DNA of 64,000 nt from Rhodobacter sp. Har01 (GCF_020564565.1 NZ_JAJCTD010000008.1:33861-97860); one strand, 5' to 3'; shown: positions 45,761 through 54,898, counted from the stretch's first letter. Numbers and translations are program-made. The notes: generated from the sequence alone by a model not told the origin.

Positions 45761-46711
45761 GTGAAACCTGAAACGATCAGGCCCAAGCTTTCCATCATCG
45801 TGGTCAGCTACAACACGTGCGAGATGACGCTGGACTGCCTGCGCTCGGTCGCGGCGGAAACCCGGGTGCCGCATGAGGTGATCGTGGTCGACAACGCCTC
45901 GGCCGACGGTTCGGCGGCGGCGATCGCGGCGGCCTTCCCGGGTGTTGCGCTGATGGCCGAGACGGTGAACCACGGCTTTGCCAAGGCCAACAATCTGGCG
46001 GCGGTTCATGCCCGGGGGGAATACCTGCTGCTGCTGAACCCCGATACGGTCGTGCTGGATGGCGCGATCGACCGGCTGGTGGCCTTTGCCGAGGCCCGGC
46101 CCGAGGCGATGATCTGGGGCGGCCGGACGCTGAATGCCGACCGCAGCCTGAACCCGACCAACTGCTGGCGACGGATGTCGCTGTGGGCGGTGGTCAGTCA
46201 GGCGTTGGGGTTGAGCAGCCTGTTCCGCGCCAGCCCGATCTTCAACCCCGAGGCCTATGCCGGCTGGGCGCGCGACAGCGAGCGCGAGGTGGACATCGTC
46301 ACTGGTTGCTTCCTGCTGATCCGGCGCGAGGTCTGGAACCGGCTGGGCGGGTTCGACCTGAGCTTCGTGATGTATGGCGAGGAGGCCGATCTCTGCCTGC
46401 GCGCCCGTGCCATCGGTGCCCGGCCGCGGATCACCCCCGCGGCCGAGATCGTGCATTACGCAGGGGCCTCGGAAAAGGTGCGGGCCGACAAGATGGTGCG
46501 GCTCTTGCGGGCCAAGGTGTTGCTGATCAAGCGGCATTTCCCGGCCTGGCAGCGGCCGCTTGGCCTGGCGGTGTTCCGGCTGTGGCCGCTGAGCCGGGTC
46601 TGGGGCACGCGGCTTCTGGGCCGCCGGCAGGCCGCCGAGAGCTGGGCCGAGATCTGGCGGCGCCGGGGCGAATGGTGGTCCGGCTGGCCCGAGCAGCCGC
46701 GCGGTCAGTAG
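45761..46711 (+). CDS. Glycosyltransferase family 2 (rhamnosyltransferase-like)
   Basis: A 316-residue GT-A fold transferase with N-terminal SIIVVSYNTCEMTLDCLRS, a nucleotide-sugar DNAS loop, the LLLLNPDT metal-binding motif in place of DxD, and a C-terminal GGFDLSFVMYGEEADLCLR acceptor block, as in WbbL-type enzymes. It starts with GTG. The last 7 bases overlap the convergent sulfotransferase gene. First gene of the polysaccharide island. Confidence 0.9.
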   Translation: MKPETIRPKLSIIVVSYNTCEMTLDCLRSVAAETRVPHEVIVVDNASADGSAAAIAAAFPGVALMAETVNHGFAKANNLAAVHARGEYLLLLNPDTVVLDGAIDRLVAFAEARPEAMIWGGRTLNADRSLNPTNCWRRMSLWAVVSQALGLSSLFRASPIFNPEAYAGWARDSEREVDIVTGCFLLIRREVWNRLGGFDLSFVMYGEEADLCLRARAIGARPRITPAAEIVHYAGASEKVRADKMVRLLRAKVLLIKRHFPAWQRPLGLAVFRLWPLSRVWGTRLLGRRQAAESWAEIWRRRGEWWSGWPEQPRGQ

Positions 46712-47733
46712 CCGAACTTGCGCAGCACCGGACCCAACTCGCGTTCGATATAGGCGATGTGGTCGGGTTCCAGCTCGGCCTGCCACTGGCCCGACTTGCC
46801 GCTGCGCAGATGGCTTTTCTGCGCGACGGCACCTGCCTTGCGGCCGGTGCGGCTGCCGGCCTCGAACAGGCGCATCAGATCGACCGCCAGGGCATGATGG
46901 CGCCCGGTCAGCCCGAGGTGGGCAAAGATGCGCGCGTATTCCGCGGCACGGTCCGGGCCCATGAGACTGTCGTAGGACACTTCCAGGATGTCCGGGTCAT
47001 CCAGGTTCCAGCGTTCGAGCGTGTCGCGGTAGTAGAAGATGAAGTGGTCGATCTCCATGAACAGTCCGGCGCGCTTGTCGGCATGGTTCAGCTTCTGCTG
47101 ATAGCTTGTCCCGGTCTCGTCCGGGCGGTGGACCCAGTCCTCATGGGTCCACTTGTGGTAATGGTAGCCCGACACGATCATGTCGCGCGGATCACGCATC
47201 ACATGGACCCCGCGATAGCGCCCAAGGCGCGGCAGATCCAGCTTGCCGTGCATCGACAGCACCATCCGCGACGCCGGCTTGGGCTGTTCGGAATTGACCT
47301 TCTGGTAGCGCAGTCCCAGCCCCCGCGACAGCAGCCACAGGACGGCGTTGAAATAGGTGGTCATCACCTTGTGGTGTGTGGCCACGAACAGCACCGGATC
47401 GCCGGGACGTTGCCGCAGCGGCGCCGTGACGCGGGTCACGATCAGCCGGCCCACAAGCGACCAGAACGCCGGCTTGACCAGCAGTCCGCGGTTCTTCTTG
47501 ATGAACCCCGGCAGTTCGTCGCGCAGCCTCTGGAAGGCAGAGCGATGCACCTTGGGGCCGAAACCCGCGGGCGTAATGATCGGGGGGCGGGGCGGGGCAG
47601 GTTCCAAATCGTCAGGCCAATCAGAGCGGGTCAATGGCCGGCCGTGTCGGGCGCGGACCCGCCCTGTGTCGCACAGGAATACCCGCGCAACAAGCACGCG
47701 AGACCGGCCCCCGCCCCATGTTTGCCATGACAT
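46705..47733 (-). CDS. Sulfotransferase domain protein
   Basis: A PAPS-dependent sulfotransferase of about 342 residues. The 5'-phosphosulfate loop is in FVATHHKVMTTYF and the 3'-phosphate motif in RDPRDMIVSGYHYH. The start is uncertain: ATGs at 47784 and 47733 are both in frame, and neither has a clear ribosome-binding site; the first 60 residues are low-complexity, and confident coding begins near LPGFIKKNRG. It lies on the opposite strand between two GT2 genes, so it likely sulfates the glycan or its lipid/sugar precursors. Confidence 0.8.
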   Translation of the reverse strand: MSWQTWGGGRSRVLVARVFLCDTGRVRARHGRPLTRSDWPDDLEPAPPRPPIITPAGFGPKVHRSAFQRLRDELPGFIKKNRGLLVKPAFWSLVGRLIVTRVTAPLRQRPGDPVLFVATHHKVMTTYFNAVLWLLSRGLGLRYQKVNSEQPKPASRMVLSMHGKLDLPRLGRYRGVHVMRDPRDMIVSGYHYHKWTHEDWVHRPDETGTSYQQKLNHADKRAGLFMEIDHFIFYYRDTLERWNLDDPDILEVSYDSLMGPDRAAEYARIFAHLGLTGRHHALAVDLMRLFEAGSRTGRKAGAVAQKSHLRSGKSGQWQAELEPDHIAYIERELGPVLRKFGY

Positions 47734-47786
47734 CGCCCGATGGCCGGGATAACCTTCGACGCATATCGATTTTTCCGGAGTCATTC

Positions 47787-48683
47787 ATGGGTGCCACCGT
47801 CTCGGTCATTCTGCCGGTCTACAACCGCAGCGCCAGCCTTGCCGATTCGATGCGCAGCGTACTGGACCAGTCCTATCGCGATCTTGAACTCATCGTGGTG
47901 GACGACGCCTCGACCGAGGATCTGCGCCCGATTGTCGAAGGCCTGGGCGACCCGCGCGTGCGCTTCCTCCGGCGCGAGCGGAACGGCGGTGCCTCGGCCG
48001 CGCGCAATACCGGCCTTGCCGCGGCACAGGGGCGCTTCATCGCCTTTCAGGACAGCGACGACCTGTGGCTGCCGAACAAGCTGAAGCGGCAGATGGACCT
48101 GCTGGAGCAGATGCCCGAAGTTGGCGTCGTGACCCATTCCAAGGTGCTTTACGGCGGCGGGCCGGATGGCCGTTACGGCGTCGGACTTGTGTCGATGCGC
48201 CCGCCCCCGGATCGGGTCATGAAACCGGGCGAGGACCAGGTGAAGAAATACCTGGTCGAGAACCGGATCAGCCTGCAGAACGCACTGTTCCGACGCGACT
48301 GCTATCCCGAACCGATGTGGTTCGACGATGTGACCCGGTCGAATGCGGACTGGGCCTTCACCTCTTCGCTGGCCCAGCACACCAGGATTGCCGAGTTTCC
48401 CGATCCGGTCGTGATGGCCTTTTCCTCGCCGGACGGGATTTCCAAGCTGAAGCGGGCCAAGGCGATCGGCCTGATCCGCATCGTCAAGCGCAACCGCGCC
48501 GCCTATGCCCGCTATCCCGCCGCCTATGGGATGATGATGTGGAGAATCGGCCGCATCCTGGCCCGGCACGGCAAGAAGCGGATGGCGCGCAAGTTCTATG
48601 CCGAGGGGTTGAAGAACGACCCGGGCTTTCTGTGGCGGTCGTTGATGGAAAAGCTGGGCCTGTGCCGGCAGCAAAGCGTCTAG
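47787..48683 (+). CDS. Glycosyltransferase family 2
   Basis: A 298-residue GT2 enzyme: VSVILPVYNRSASLADSMRSVL at the N-terminus, VVDDAS loop, AARNTGL, and the FQDSDDLW metal motif. The C-terminal third is basic and helical. The ATG at 47787 follows CCGGAG eight bases upstream. It lies between the two sulfotransferase genes, divergent from one and convergent with the other. Confidence 0.92.
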   Translation: MGATVSVILPVYNRSASLADSMRSVLDQSYRDLELIVVDDASTEDLRPIVEGLGDPRVRFLRRERNGGASAARNTGLAAAQGRFIAFQDSDDLWLPNKLKRQMDLLEQMPEVGVVTHSKVLYGGGPDGRYGVGLVSMRPPPDRVMKPGEDQVKKYLVENRISLQNALFRRDCYPEPMWFDDVTRSNADWAFTSSLAQHTRIAEFPDPVVMAFSSPDGISKLKRAKAIGLIRIVKRNRAAYARYPAAYGMMMWRIGRILARHGKKRMARKFYAEGLKNDPGFLWRSLMEKLGLCRQQSV

Positions 48684-48708
48684 GACGATGCGCAGCCGGC
48701 CAGCCGCT

Positions 48709-49515
48709 TCATTCCCATTGCCAGCGCCGCAGGCGCCGGGCGATCTTGTCGGCCAGTTTCCACAACGGTCGCTGGGCGCGGGCGCGTTCGGCGGTGGCCT
48801 GGGCGATGACCTGGGCCGACAGGGCCGGGGCAGGGGCCAGCGGCGCGCGCTGGTCGGGATGGTATCCAAGCCGCGCGAAATCGGCCGAGTAGATCTCGGC
48901 CACCAGCGCGCGATCGGCCGCGTCGGGCTTGATCTCGCCGATCTGGCGCCGCGCCCCGCCTGCGGTGTTGTGTCCGGCCTTGTTGGTGTGGCGCAGCGCG
49001 CGCGGCCCGGCGGAGACGCCGGCCAGCGCGTCGAAATAGGGGATCAGCGCGTCCAGCCCGTGTTCCATATGGAAGATCGTGCAGGGCAGCGCGCCCCCGA
49101 CGGGCGGCAGGAAATCGCTTTGCGGGCGGCTGTGGTTGTCGCTGCGGTAGGGATCGCCCTGCCGCGCCGCGGCCTCGGCCTGAAGCCAATCGCCGAACCC
49201 GATTCCCTCGGGCACGGTGCCTTCGACTTCGGCCTGGAAGCGGAAGGCGCTGACCGCGCGGTCCAGCGGATGGCGCACCACGGCAAAGCAGGCGTCGAAG
49301 AAATCGGCCGGGAACATCCGCGCCAGGGCCGCCCAATCCACATGCTGCGGCGAAGAGCGCGTCCAGCGCAGGTCCGGCGGGACCGAGATGTATTTGCGGT
49401 CAACCAGCGCCAGCGCGCCGAACCGGTCGTGAAGGTAGTCCTCGACCGAGCTGCCCGCGCATTTCGGCACATGGGCAAAGTAGACAAGCTTCGGTCCGAT
49501 CCGTACGATGGGCAT
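48709..49515 (-). CDS. Sulfotransferase family 2 (carbohydrate) protein
   Basis: A 268-residue sulfotransferase with the 5'-PAPS loop FAHVPKCAGSSVEDYL near residues 13-28 and the 3' motif VRHPLDRAVSAF. This Sulfotransfer_2 type acts on carbohydrates in characterised eukaryotic relatives. It differs clearly from the neighbouring sulfotransferase at 46705, so the pair may sulfate different positions. The C-terminal tail is basic (RRLRRWQWE). Confidence 0.87.
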   Translation of the reverse strand: MPIVRIGPKLVYFAHVPKCAGSSVEDYLHDRFGALALVDRKYISVPPDLRWTRSSPQHVDWAALARMFPADFFDACFAVVRHPLDRAVSAFRFQAEVEGTVPEGIGFGDWLQAEAAARQGDPYRSDNHSRPQSDFLPPVGGALPCTIFHMEHGLDALIPYFDALAGVSAGPRALRHTNKAGHNTAGGARRQIGEIKPDAADRALVAEIYSADFARLGYHPDQRAPLAPAPALSAQVIAQATAERARAQRPLWKLADKIARRLRRWQWE

Positions 49516-49637
49516 GAGGTCCTGCTCCGGGCATTGGCGCCAGCCTGGCGGGGGGGCAAGGCGGACTGTGGCATCGGCATGGGGCGAGGTTCAACGGGAA
49601 AAGCGGACCTGCGCCGGCAGTTCGACATGGGGTGGGC

Positions 49638-51092
49638 ATGACCGTCTCTGCCAGCCGCAAACAGCCCCGGACAGCGCCCGGCACCAAGACCAGGGCGACC
49701 GTCGCCGGCGTCAGGCTTGCGCCCATCGTGGCAATCTTCCTGATTGCCCTGGTCATTCCCTTCATCTTCCAGATCGGTCCCTTGCGGTTTTCGGCCTATC
49801 GGGTTGTGCTGTTCCTGACCATCCTGCCCTTCCTTGCGATGTGGCTCATGGGCAGGGCGGGACGGGTGCGGATGCCCGACATCGCCCTGCTGCTGTTCTG
49901 TTTCTGGGCGGCCCTGAGCTTTGGCGTCATCCACGGCGCCGGCACTGCGATCGAGGCCGGGGGCATCATCTTCATCGAGACGATGGGCGCCTATCTTCTG
50001 GGCCGGCTCTTCGTGCGCACGCCCGACGATCTGCACCGGGTGGTGCGGCTCCTGTTCTGGATTCTCATCGCGCTTCTGCCCTTGGCGGTGATCGAGTCGA
50101 TCACCGGACGCAGCATCGCGCTTGAGCTTTCCCGGGCCGTCCAGAGTTCCTACCGGATCGTGACGATGGAACCGCGCTGGGGCTTTCGGCGCGCCCAGTC
50201 CGTGTTCGAACATCCGATTCTGTTCGGTGTCTTCTGTTCCGGTTTCGTTGCATTGACCTACTACGTTCTGGGCCATGGCCGCAGCCTGATCCGGCGCTGG
50301 CTGCAGACAGGGGCGGTGATCGTGGCGACGGTGACGTCACTGTCGTCGGGTCCGATGACCGCGATGGCAGCGCAGGTTCTGCTGATCGGCTGGGACCGGG
50401 TGTTCAAGTCCGTCCGTCAGCGCTGGGCCGTGCTGGGCGGCCTGGCTCTGGCAGGCTTTGCGGTCATTTCCCTGTTCTCGAATCGCAGTCCGGCGCAGAT
50501 CCTGATTTCCTTTGTTGCCTTCAACCCAAGCACAGCCTGGAACCGGCTGCGGATCTGGGAACACGGCTCGGCCTCGGTGATGAACAACCCGCTGTTCGGC
50601 ATCGGCCGGAACGACTGGGAGCGGCCGATGGGCATGGTGTCCAGCGTCGACATGTTCTGGCTGCTGCCGGCGATGCGCCACGGGCTTCTGGCCGGGGTCC
50701 TGTTGCAGGTGGTCTTTTTCGGGATCGTCCTGGCGGTGCTGTTCCGAAAGGGTCTGAGCGCGCGCTGGGCGGACTACCGGAAGGGATACCTGATCTCGCT
50801 TGCCGGCCTTTTCATGGCCGGTTGGACGGTGCACTACTGGAATACCGTCTATGTGTTCTTCATGTTCCTGCTGGGCTGCGGCAGCTGCTTTCTGACCGAT
50901 GCAAGGGATGCCGACACTGCGACGGAGCCAGTGACGTCAGCCCCGGTGCGGCGGCAGGGACTGGCGCTTCGGCGGACGCCTGCGGTCAAGCGCCCGGCTG
51001 AACCGGACACGCCGGCAGAGGCTGCCAACACCGACGCCGCCCGCCCGCAGCCGCGCTATTCCCGGCCGCGCAGACCGCCGGACGAGACATGA
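49638..51092 (+). CDS. O-antigen polymerase/ligase-like membrane protein
   Basis: A 484-residue membrane protein with about 11-12 hydrophobic spans and a large periplasmic loop before GIGRNDWERPMG, the layout of Wzy/WaaL-type enzymes that polymerise or ligate glycans in the periplasm. It ends with an unusual basic proline-rich cytosolic tail of about 75 residues. An in-frame GTG at 49632 is an alternative start. The stop overlaps the beta-helix gene (ATGA). Confidence 0.82.
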   Translation: MTVSASRKQPRTAPGTKTRATVAGVRLAPIVAIFLIALVIPFIFQIGPLRFSAYRVVLFLTILPFLAMWLMGRAGRVRMPDIALLLFCFWAALSFGVIHGAGTAIEAGGIIFIETMGAYLLGRLFVRTPDDLHRVVRLLFWILIALLPLAVIESITGRSIALELSRAVQSSYRIVTMEPRWGFRRAQSVFEHPILFGVFCSGFVALTYYVLGHGRSLIRRWLQTGAVIVATVTSLSSGPMTAMAAQVLLIGWDRVFKSVRQRWAVLGGLALAGFAVISLFSNRSPAQILISFVAFNPSTAWNRLRIWEHGSASVMNNPLFGIGRNDWERPMGMVSSVDMFWLLPAMRHGLLAGVLLQVVFFGIVLAVLFRKGLSARWADYRKGYLISLAGLFMAGWTVHYWNTVYVFFMFLLGCGSCFLTDARDADTATEPVTSAPVRRQGLALRRTPAVKRPAEPDTPAEAANTDAARPQPRYSRPRRPPDET

Positions 51093-52240
51093 TCCGCCCG
51101 GGCATACGGCTGGGTCTGGGCCTTGGCCTGGGCCTGGGTCTTGCGATCCTGGGCCGGGCCGCGGCCGCCCTGGCCGGGACCCTTCACGCCGAGGATGCGC
51201 AGGCGCTTGGTTCGGCGCTGTCGGAAGCCTCGGCGGGTGACGTGATCCTGCTGGCGCCGGGCGACTATGGTGCGGTCGAGCTTCGCGGGCAGCGTTTTGA
51301 TCCGCCGATCACGATCCGGTCCGCCCGGCCGGGCGGGGCGGTGTTCGACAGCCTTTCGGTCAGCGGGTCCGACGGGCTGCGCTTTGTGGCAATTCACGTC
51401 AGCCACCCCGGCAACGGCGCTGCGCGAAGCCGCGTCGTCGAGATCGAGGACAGCAACCGCATCGAGATCGTCGAAGCAGAGGTCAATGGGCGCGTGGACG
51501 ATGTCTTCGACGGCCATTTCGGCATCTACATCCAGGGCGGCGAAGGCCTGCGCCTTGTTGGCATCCGGGTGCATGACGTCAAGCACGGCATCGCCGTCTT
51601 CGGCGCCCGCGACGTCACGGTGGCCGAGAACCGGATGGAGGACATCGGCGAGGACAGTTTCAAGTTCGCCGGCGTCGATGGCGTGCTGGTCGAGAACAAC
51701 ACCGGCCCCGAGCGGATGTTTCCTGCCGAGGGCGCGCATGAGGATTTCATGCAGTTCCAGGGCGGCCCGTCGCGGCGAGTCACCATCCGGGGCAACGTCT
51801 TCCTGCCGCAGAACAGCCCCTATGCCCAGGGCATCTTCGTCGCCGGTGACGGCGGGCATGCCGACATCCTGATCGAGGAGAACATCATCGCAACGGCAAT
51901 GCTGCGTGGAATCTCGGTGAACGAAGGCAGCCGCATCACCATCCGCCGCAACACGGTGGTCGGCCTGCCAAGCAAGCGCGGAACGATCGCGGGCGTGGTC
52001 GCGCCCGATGGCGCGACGGTCGAAGAGAACATCTGGTCGGGCAAACGGGGCCAGCAGATCGGCAGCAATATCGTGGTGCAGGGCACCGATCCCGCGGAGG
52101 CCTACCACTATGACGCGATCTTCCGCAATGCGTTGCGCCAGCCAGCCCCGAGACTGGCCGATCTGGCGCCGGTGGCCGGCGGGCCGGGCGCGACCCTGGG
52201 CGCCGTGCGGCGGCTGCGGACGCTGCTGGGCAATCCTTAG
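51089..52240 (+). CDS. Exported parallel beta-helix repeat protein
   Basis: A 383-residue protein with a signal peptide containing five GL units and a right-handed beta-helix body (VEIEDSNRIEIVEAEV, GVLVENNTG, RITIRRNTVVG are repeating coils). Such folds include polysaccharide lyases, C5-epimerases and scaffold proteins. The aspartate-rich active-site pattern of a known lyase is not obvious. Translational coupling to the polymerase-like gene suggests it edits or cuts the glycan in the periplasm; that is inference. Confidence 0.85.
   Translation: MIRPGIRLGLGLGLGLGLAILGRAAAALAGTLHAEDAQALGSALSEASAGDVILLAPGDYGAVELRGQRFDPPITIRSARPGGAVFDSLSVSGSDGLRFVAIHVSHPGNGAARSRVVEIEDSNRIEIVEAEVNGRVDDVFDGHFGIYIQGGEGLRLVGIRVHDVKHGIAVFGARDVTVAENRMEDIGEDSFKFAGVDGVLVENNTGPERMFPAEGAHEDFMQFQGGPSRRVTIRGNVFLPQNSPYAQGIFVAGDGGHADILIEENIIATAMLRGISVNEGSRITIRRNTVVGLPSKRGTIAGVVAPDGATVEENIWSGKRGQQIGSNIVVQGTDPAEAYHYDAIFRNALRQPAPRLADLAPVAGGPGATLGAVRRLRTLLGNP
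51110..51139 (+). repeat. Five hexamer repeats within the signal-peptide codons
   Basis: Five copies of CTGGGY or a near variant (CTGGGT, CTGGGC, CTTGGC, CTGGGC, CTGGGT) encode GLGLGLGLG in the hydrophobic core of the beta-helix signal peptide. The unit is six bases, so gain or loss would keep the frame. Confidence 0.8.
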
Positions 52241-52372
52241 GCCGGCGTCACCGGCCACGAATCCGCCTCGCTTTTGGCCTTGTCGGGACACCGAAGGCGG
52301 TGAATAGTTTTCCTGCCTTGGTATTTCAGATAGCGGTTTCCGACACCCGGACGGATGGCCTGGGAGGAGTTC

Positions 52373-53299
52373 ATGATACCCATCAGTCTTGGCCTGCCCG
52401 TCTACAACGGCGACAGATACCTGCGCGACTGCCTGGATTCGATCCTGGCGCAGACCATGGGCGATTTCGAACTGGTCATCTCGGACAATGCCTCGACCGA
52501 CAAGACGGCCGAGATCTGCCGCGAATATGCCGCCCGCGACCGTCGCATCCGGGTTGTGACCCATCCGGAAAACATCGGCGCCGCAGGGAATTTCAACTTC
52601 CTGTTCCATGACACCAAGGGCGAATACTTCAAATGGTGCGCCCATGACGACCTGATGGAGCCGGCGTTCCTGGAAAAGACCCATGCCCGGCTGCAGGCCG
52701 ACCGTGCCGCGGTGCTGAGCCACAGCTACACCACGGTCTTCAGCGACGACGGCCAGAACGAGGAACTGTTCAAGCCCGACTTCGCCACCGACCCGGCCGA
52801 TCCGGTGGCCCGCCTGCGCGAGGTCATGCTGCACGGCCGGCGCTGTTATGAGGTCTTCGGCCTGATCCGCCGCGACGCGCTGGCGCGCACCGATCTGATC
52901 GGCAACCACAAGGGTGGCGACAACGTGCTGCTGTATCGGCTGGCGCTGCTGGGCACCTTTGCCATCGTTCCCGAGCCGCTGTTCAGGCTGCGCCGTCACG
53001 CCGCCCAATCGACGGCGCTGCTGATGGACAGCCAGGCCTATCAGCGCTGGTTCACCGGCCGGTCCCAGAAGATGACCTTCCCGGACTGGCACATGGTCCG
53101 GCAAATCTGGAAGACGCCGGCGGGCATCGGTCTTTCCGCGGCCCAGCGCCTGCGCTGCCTTGGGCCCTTGCTGGGGGAAACCTGGCGCCGGCGGGCGCGG
53201 CTGCGGCAGAACCTGCGCGTGGCCGCCGAGATTCTGGTCTTCGGAAGCGCGGACCCGCAGCGGCGCCGGCGGTTGTTCCGGCAGTACGACGGGTCGTGA
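52373..53299 (+). CDS. Glycosyltransferase family 2
   Basis: A 308-residue GT2 enzyme: ISLGLPVYNGDRYLRDCLDSIL, SDNASTDKT loop, and WCAHDDLM as the metal motif. The ATG at 52373 sits just after GGAGGAG and is favoured over the ATG at 52355. The stop overlaps the GTG of the next GT2 gene (GTGA), so they are translated together. Confidence 0.9.
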   Translation: MIPISLGLPVYNGDRYLRDCLDSILAQTMGDFELVISDNASTDKTAEICREYAARDRRIRVVTHPENIGAAGNFNFLFHDTKGEYFKWCAHDDLMEPAFLEKTHARLQADRAAVLSHSYTTVFSDDGQNEELFKPDFATDPADPVARLREVMLHGRRCYEVFGLIRRDALARTDLIGNHKGGDNVLLYRLALLGTFAIVPEPLFRLRRHAAQSTALLMDSQAYQRWFTGRSQKMTFPDWHMVRQIWKTPAGIGLSAAQRLRCLGPLLGETWRRRARLRQNLRVAAEILVFGSADPQRRRRLFRQYDGS

Positions 53300-54255
53300 G
53301 TCCCGGCTTGGAAAGCGCGCTTCCCGGCGTCAGTGTGGTGATCCCGACCTACAATCGCAGGATGCTGGTCCCGCGTGCCATCGACAGCGTGCTTGCCCAG
53401 ACCCGGCCCGCTGACGAGATCATCGTTGTGGACGACGGGTCATCGGATGGCACCGAAGCTGCCCTGGCCGAACGCTTCGGGTCGCGCATCCGCTATGTGG
53501 CGCAGGCCAACCAGGGGGTGGCGGCCGCCCGGAACCACGGGATCAGCCTGGCCCGGTTCGACCTGGTGGCCTTTCTGGACAGCGACGATGTCTGGCGCCC
53601 CGAAAAGCTGGCGCTTCAGGTTCCGGCAATGGCCGATCCCGGCGTGGTCCTGTCGGCAACGAACTGGGCCTGGGAAAATGCCCCCGATGCCGGCCGGTTC
53701 CAGCAGCTTGGCCATGCCTCGCCCCACCCGGTCGAGACCGACCGCGCGCCGCTTTTTCAGTTGTGCCACCGCCGCGGCCACGGCCTGCTGATCCAGACCT
53801 GCCTTGTCCGGCGTGCGGCGCTGACCCGGATCGGCGGCTTCGATGCGACGCTGCGGATTTCGGAGGACATGGATCTGCTGTTCCGGCTGGCCGAGGAGGG
53901 AGGCTTTGCCCTGCTGTCGCCGATCCTGATGATCCGCGACGGCGGCGAAGGCGCCGACGGCAACCTGACCCAGCCTTCCTCGCTTCGCTGGCGGCAGCAG
54001 AACCTGGATAACATCATCGCCATCCTGCGGCGCAGCCTGGAGCGGCACCGCCACGACCCATTCGGCACGGCCGTGCGGCGGCGGCTGGTCCAACTGCTGA
54101 GCTACCGCGCCAAGCTGCATGCCAACGCCGGAGACACCCGGACCGCGCGTCATCTGTGCCGCGAGGCCCTGGCCCAGCGTGTCTGGACAAGGGAAGCGGC
54201 GATCTGTGCGGCCGGATGGGTCTTCCCCGCCCTGCTGAAGCGATCCCGAGGCTGA
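53296..54255 (+). CDS. Glycosyltransferase family 2
   Basis: A 319-residue GT2 enzyme starting at a GTG that overlaps the preceding stop. Motifs: VSVVIPTYNRRMLVPRAIDSVL, VVDDGSSDGT, AARNHGI, FLDSDDVW, and a GGFDATLRISEDMDLLFR acceptor block. Last plus-strand gene before the convergent minus-strand operon; 19 bp separate the stop ends. Confidence 0.92.
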   Translation: MSPGLESALPGVSVVIPTYNRRMLVPRAIDSVLAQTRPADEIIVVDDGSSDGTEAALAERFGSRIRYVAQANQGVAAARNHGISLARFDLVAFLDSDDVWRPEKLALQVPAMADPGVVLSATNWAWENAPDAGRFQQLGHASPHPVETDRAPLFQLCHRRGHGLLIQTCLVRRAALTRIGGFDATLRISEDMDLLFRLAEEGGFALLSPILMIRDGGEGADGNLTQPSSLRWRQQNLDNIIAILRRSLERHRHDPFGTAVRRRLVQLLSYRAKLHANAGDTRTARHLCREALAQRVWTREAAICAAGWVFPALLKRSRG

Positions 54256-54274
54256 CGGCCGGCAGCTCGCCGCC

Positions 54275-54898
54275 TTAGCGGCGGCCAAGCGCCTGGCCGG
54301 CCCGGCCAATCCAGAACCCGGCCCAGGTCACCAGGCCGACGAACTTGAGCCCGTCTTCCAGGATATAGCCGTTCTGTCCGTGAACCACTTCGAACTGGTC
54401 GCTGAGGACAGAGCCGGACAGGAAGACCAGCGCCAGCCAGAGGCCGAGAGGATCGGCGCCAAAGAGACGGTCGCGGAAGCGGACCGCGATCGCCACCGCC
54501 GCAAGGCCGTAGGCGGCCAGGATGGCCGGTTCGGGAAGGCCCAGCCAATGCGGCCCCACCTCTTCGTGCAGCAGGAATAGATCGTCGGCGGCGATGACCA
54601 GGCTGAACAGACCGGCGGCGGAAAGAAACGAAGCCTCGTGCCGGCAATGGCGCGCGGCGAACAGGCAGACGGTGCCGGAGCAGGCCAGCGCAAGGATGCC
54701 CAGTATCGACACCATCCCGTGGAACGGGTTGAACCCGTGCAGCGCCGCCGGATCGCGCAGGAAATCGACCGGCCGGAAGGGACCAAGCTTGGCGCCGAAC
54801 AGCAGGATGAGGAACAGCACCAATCCGGCCAGGCCTGCCATCCTGATCGAGGGATGACGCAAAAGGCCAGGTCGTTGCGACGTCTCAGTGGAATGCAT
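54275..54898 (-). CDS. Hypothetical membrane protein
   Basis: A 207-residue protein with five or six hydrophobic segments (about 20-37, 60-82, 88-106, 120-140, 150-168, 185-200). A conserved-looking acidic motif AADDLFLLHEEVGP lies at the centre and DQFEVVHGQNGY near the end, both with paired Asp/Glu and His residues that might bind metal. I do not recognise a family with certainty. It is the last gene of the minus-strand run, 104 bp after the flippase. Confidence 0.65.
   Translation of the reverse strand: MHSTETSQRPGLLRHPSIRMAGLAGLVLFLILLFGAKLGPFRPVDFLRDPAALHGFNPFHGMVSILGILALACSGTVCLFAARHCRHEASFLSAAGLFSLVIAADDLFLLHEEVGPHWLGLPEPAILAAYGLAAVAIAVRFRDRLFGADPLGLWLALVFLSGSVLSDQFEVVHGQNGYILEDGLKFVGLVTWAGFWIGRAGQALGRR

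Noticed and set aside
51110..51139. Hexamer repeats considered as a CRISPR or VNTR locus
   Set aside because: Units are only six bases, contiguous and coding; no spacers.
51056..53104. Minus-strand open frame opposite the beta-helix and GT2 genes
   Set aside because: Antisense shadow; the plus strand carries a signal peptide and GT2 motifs.
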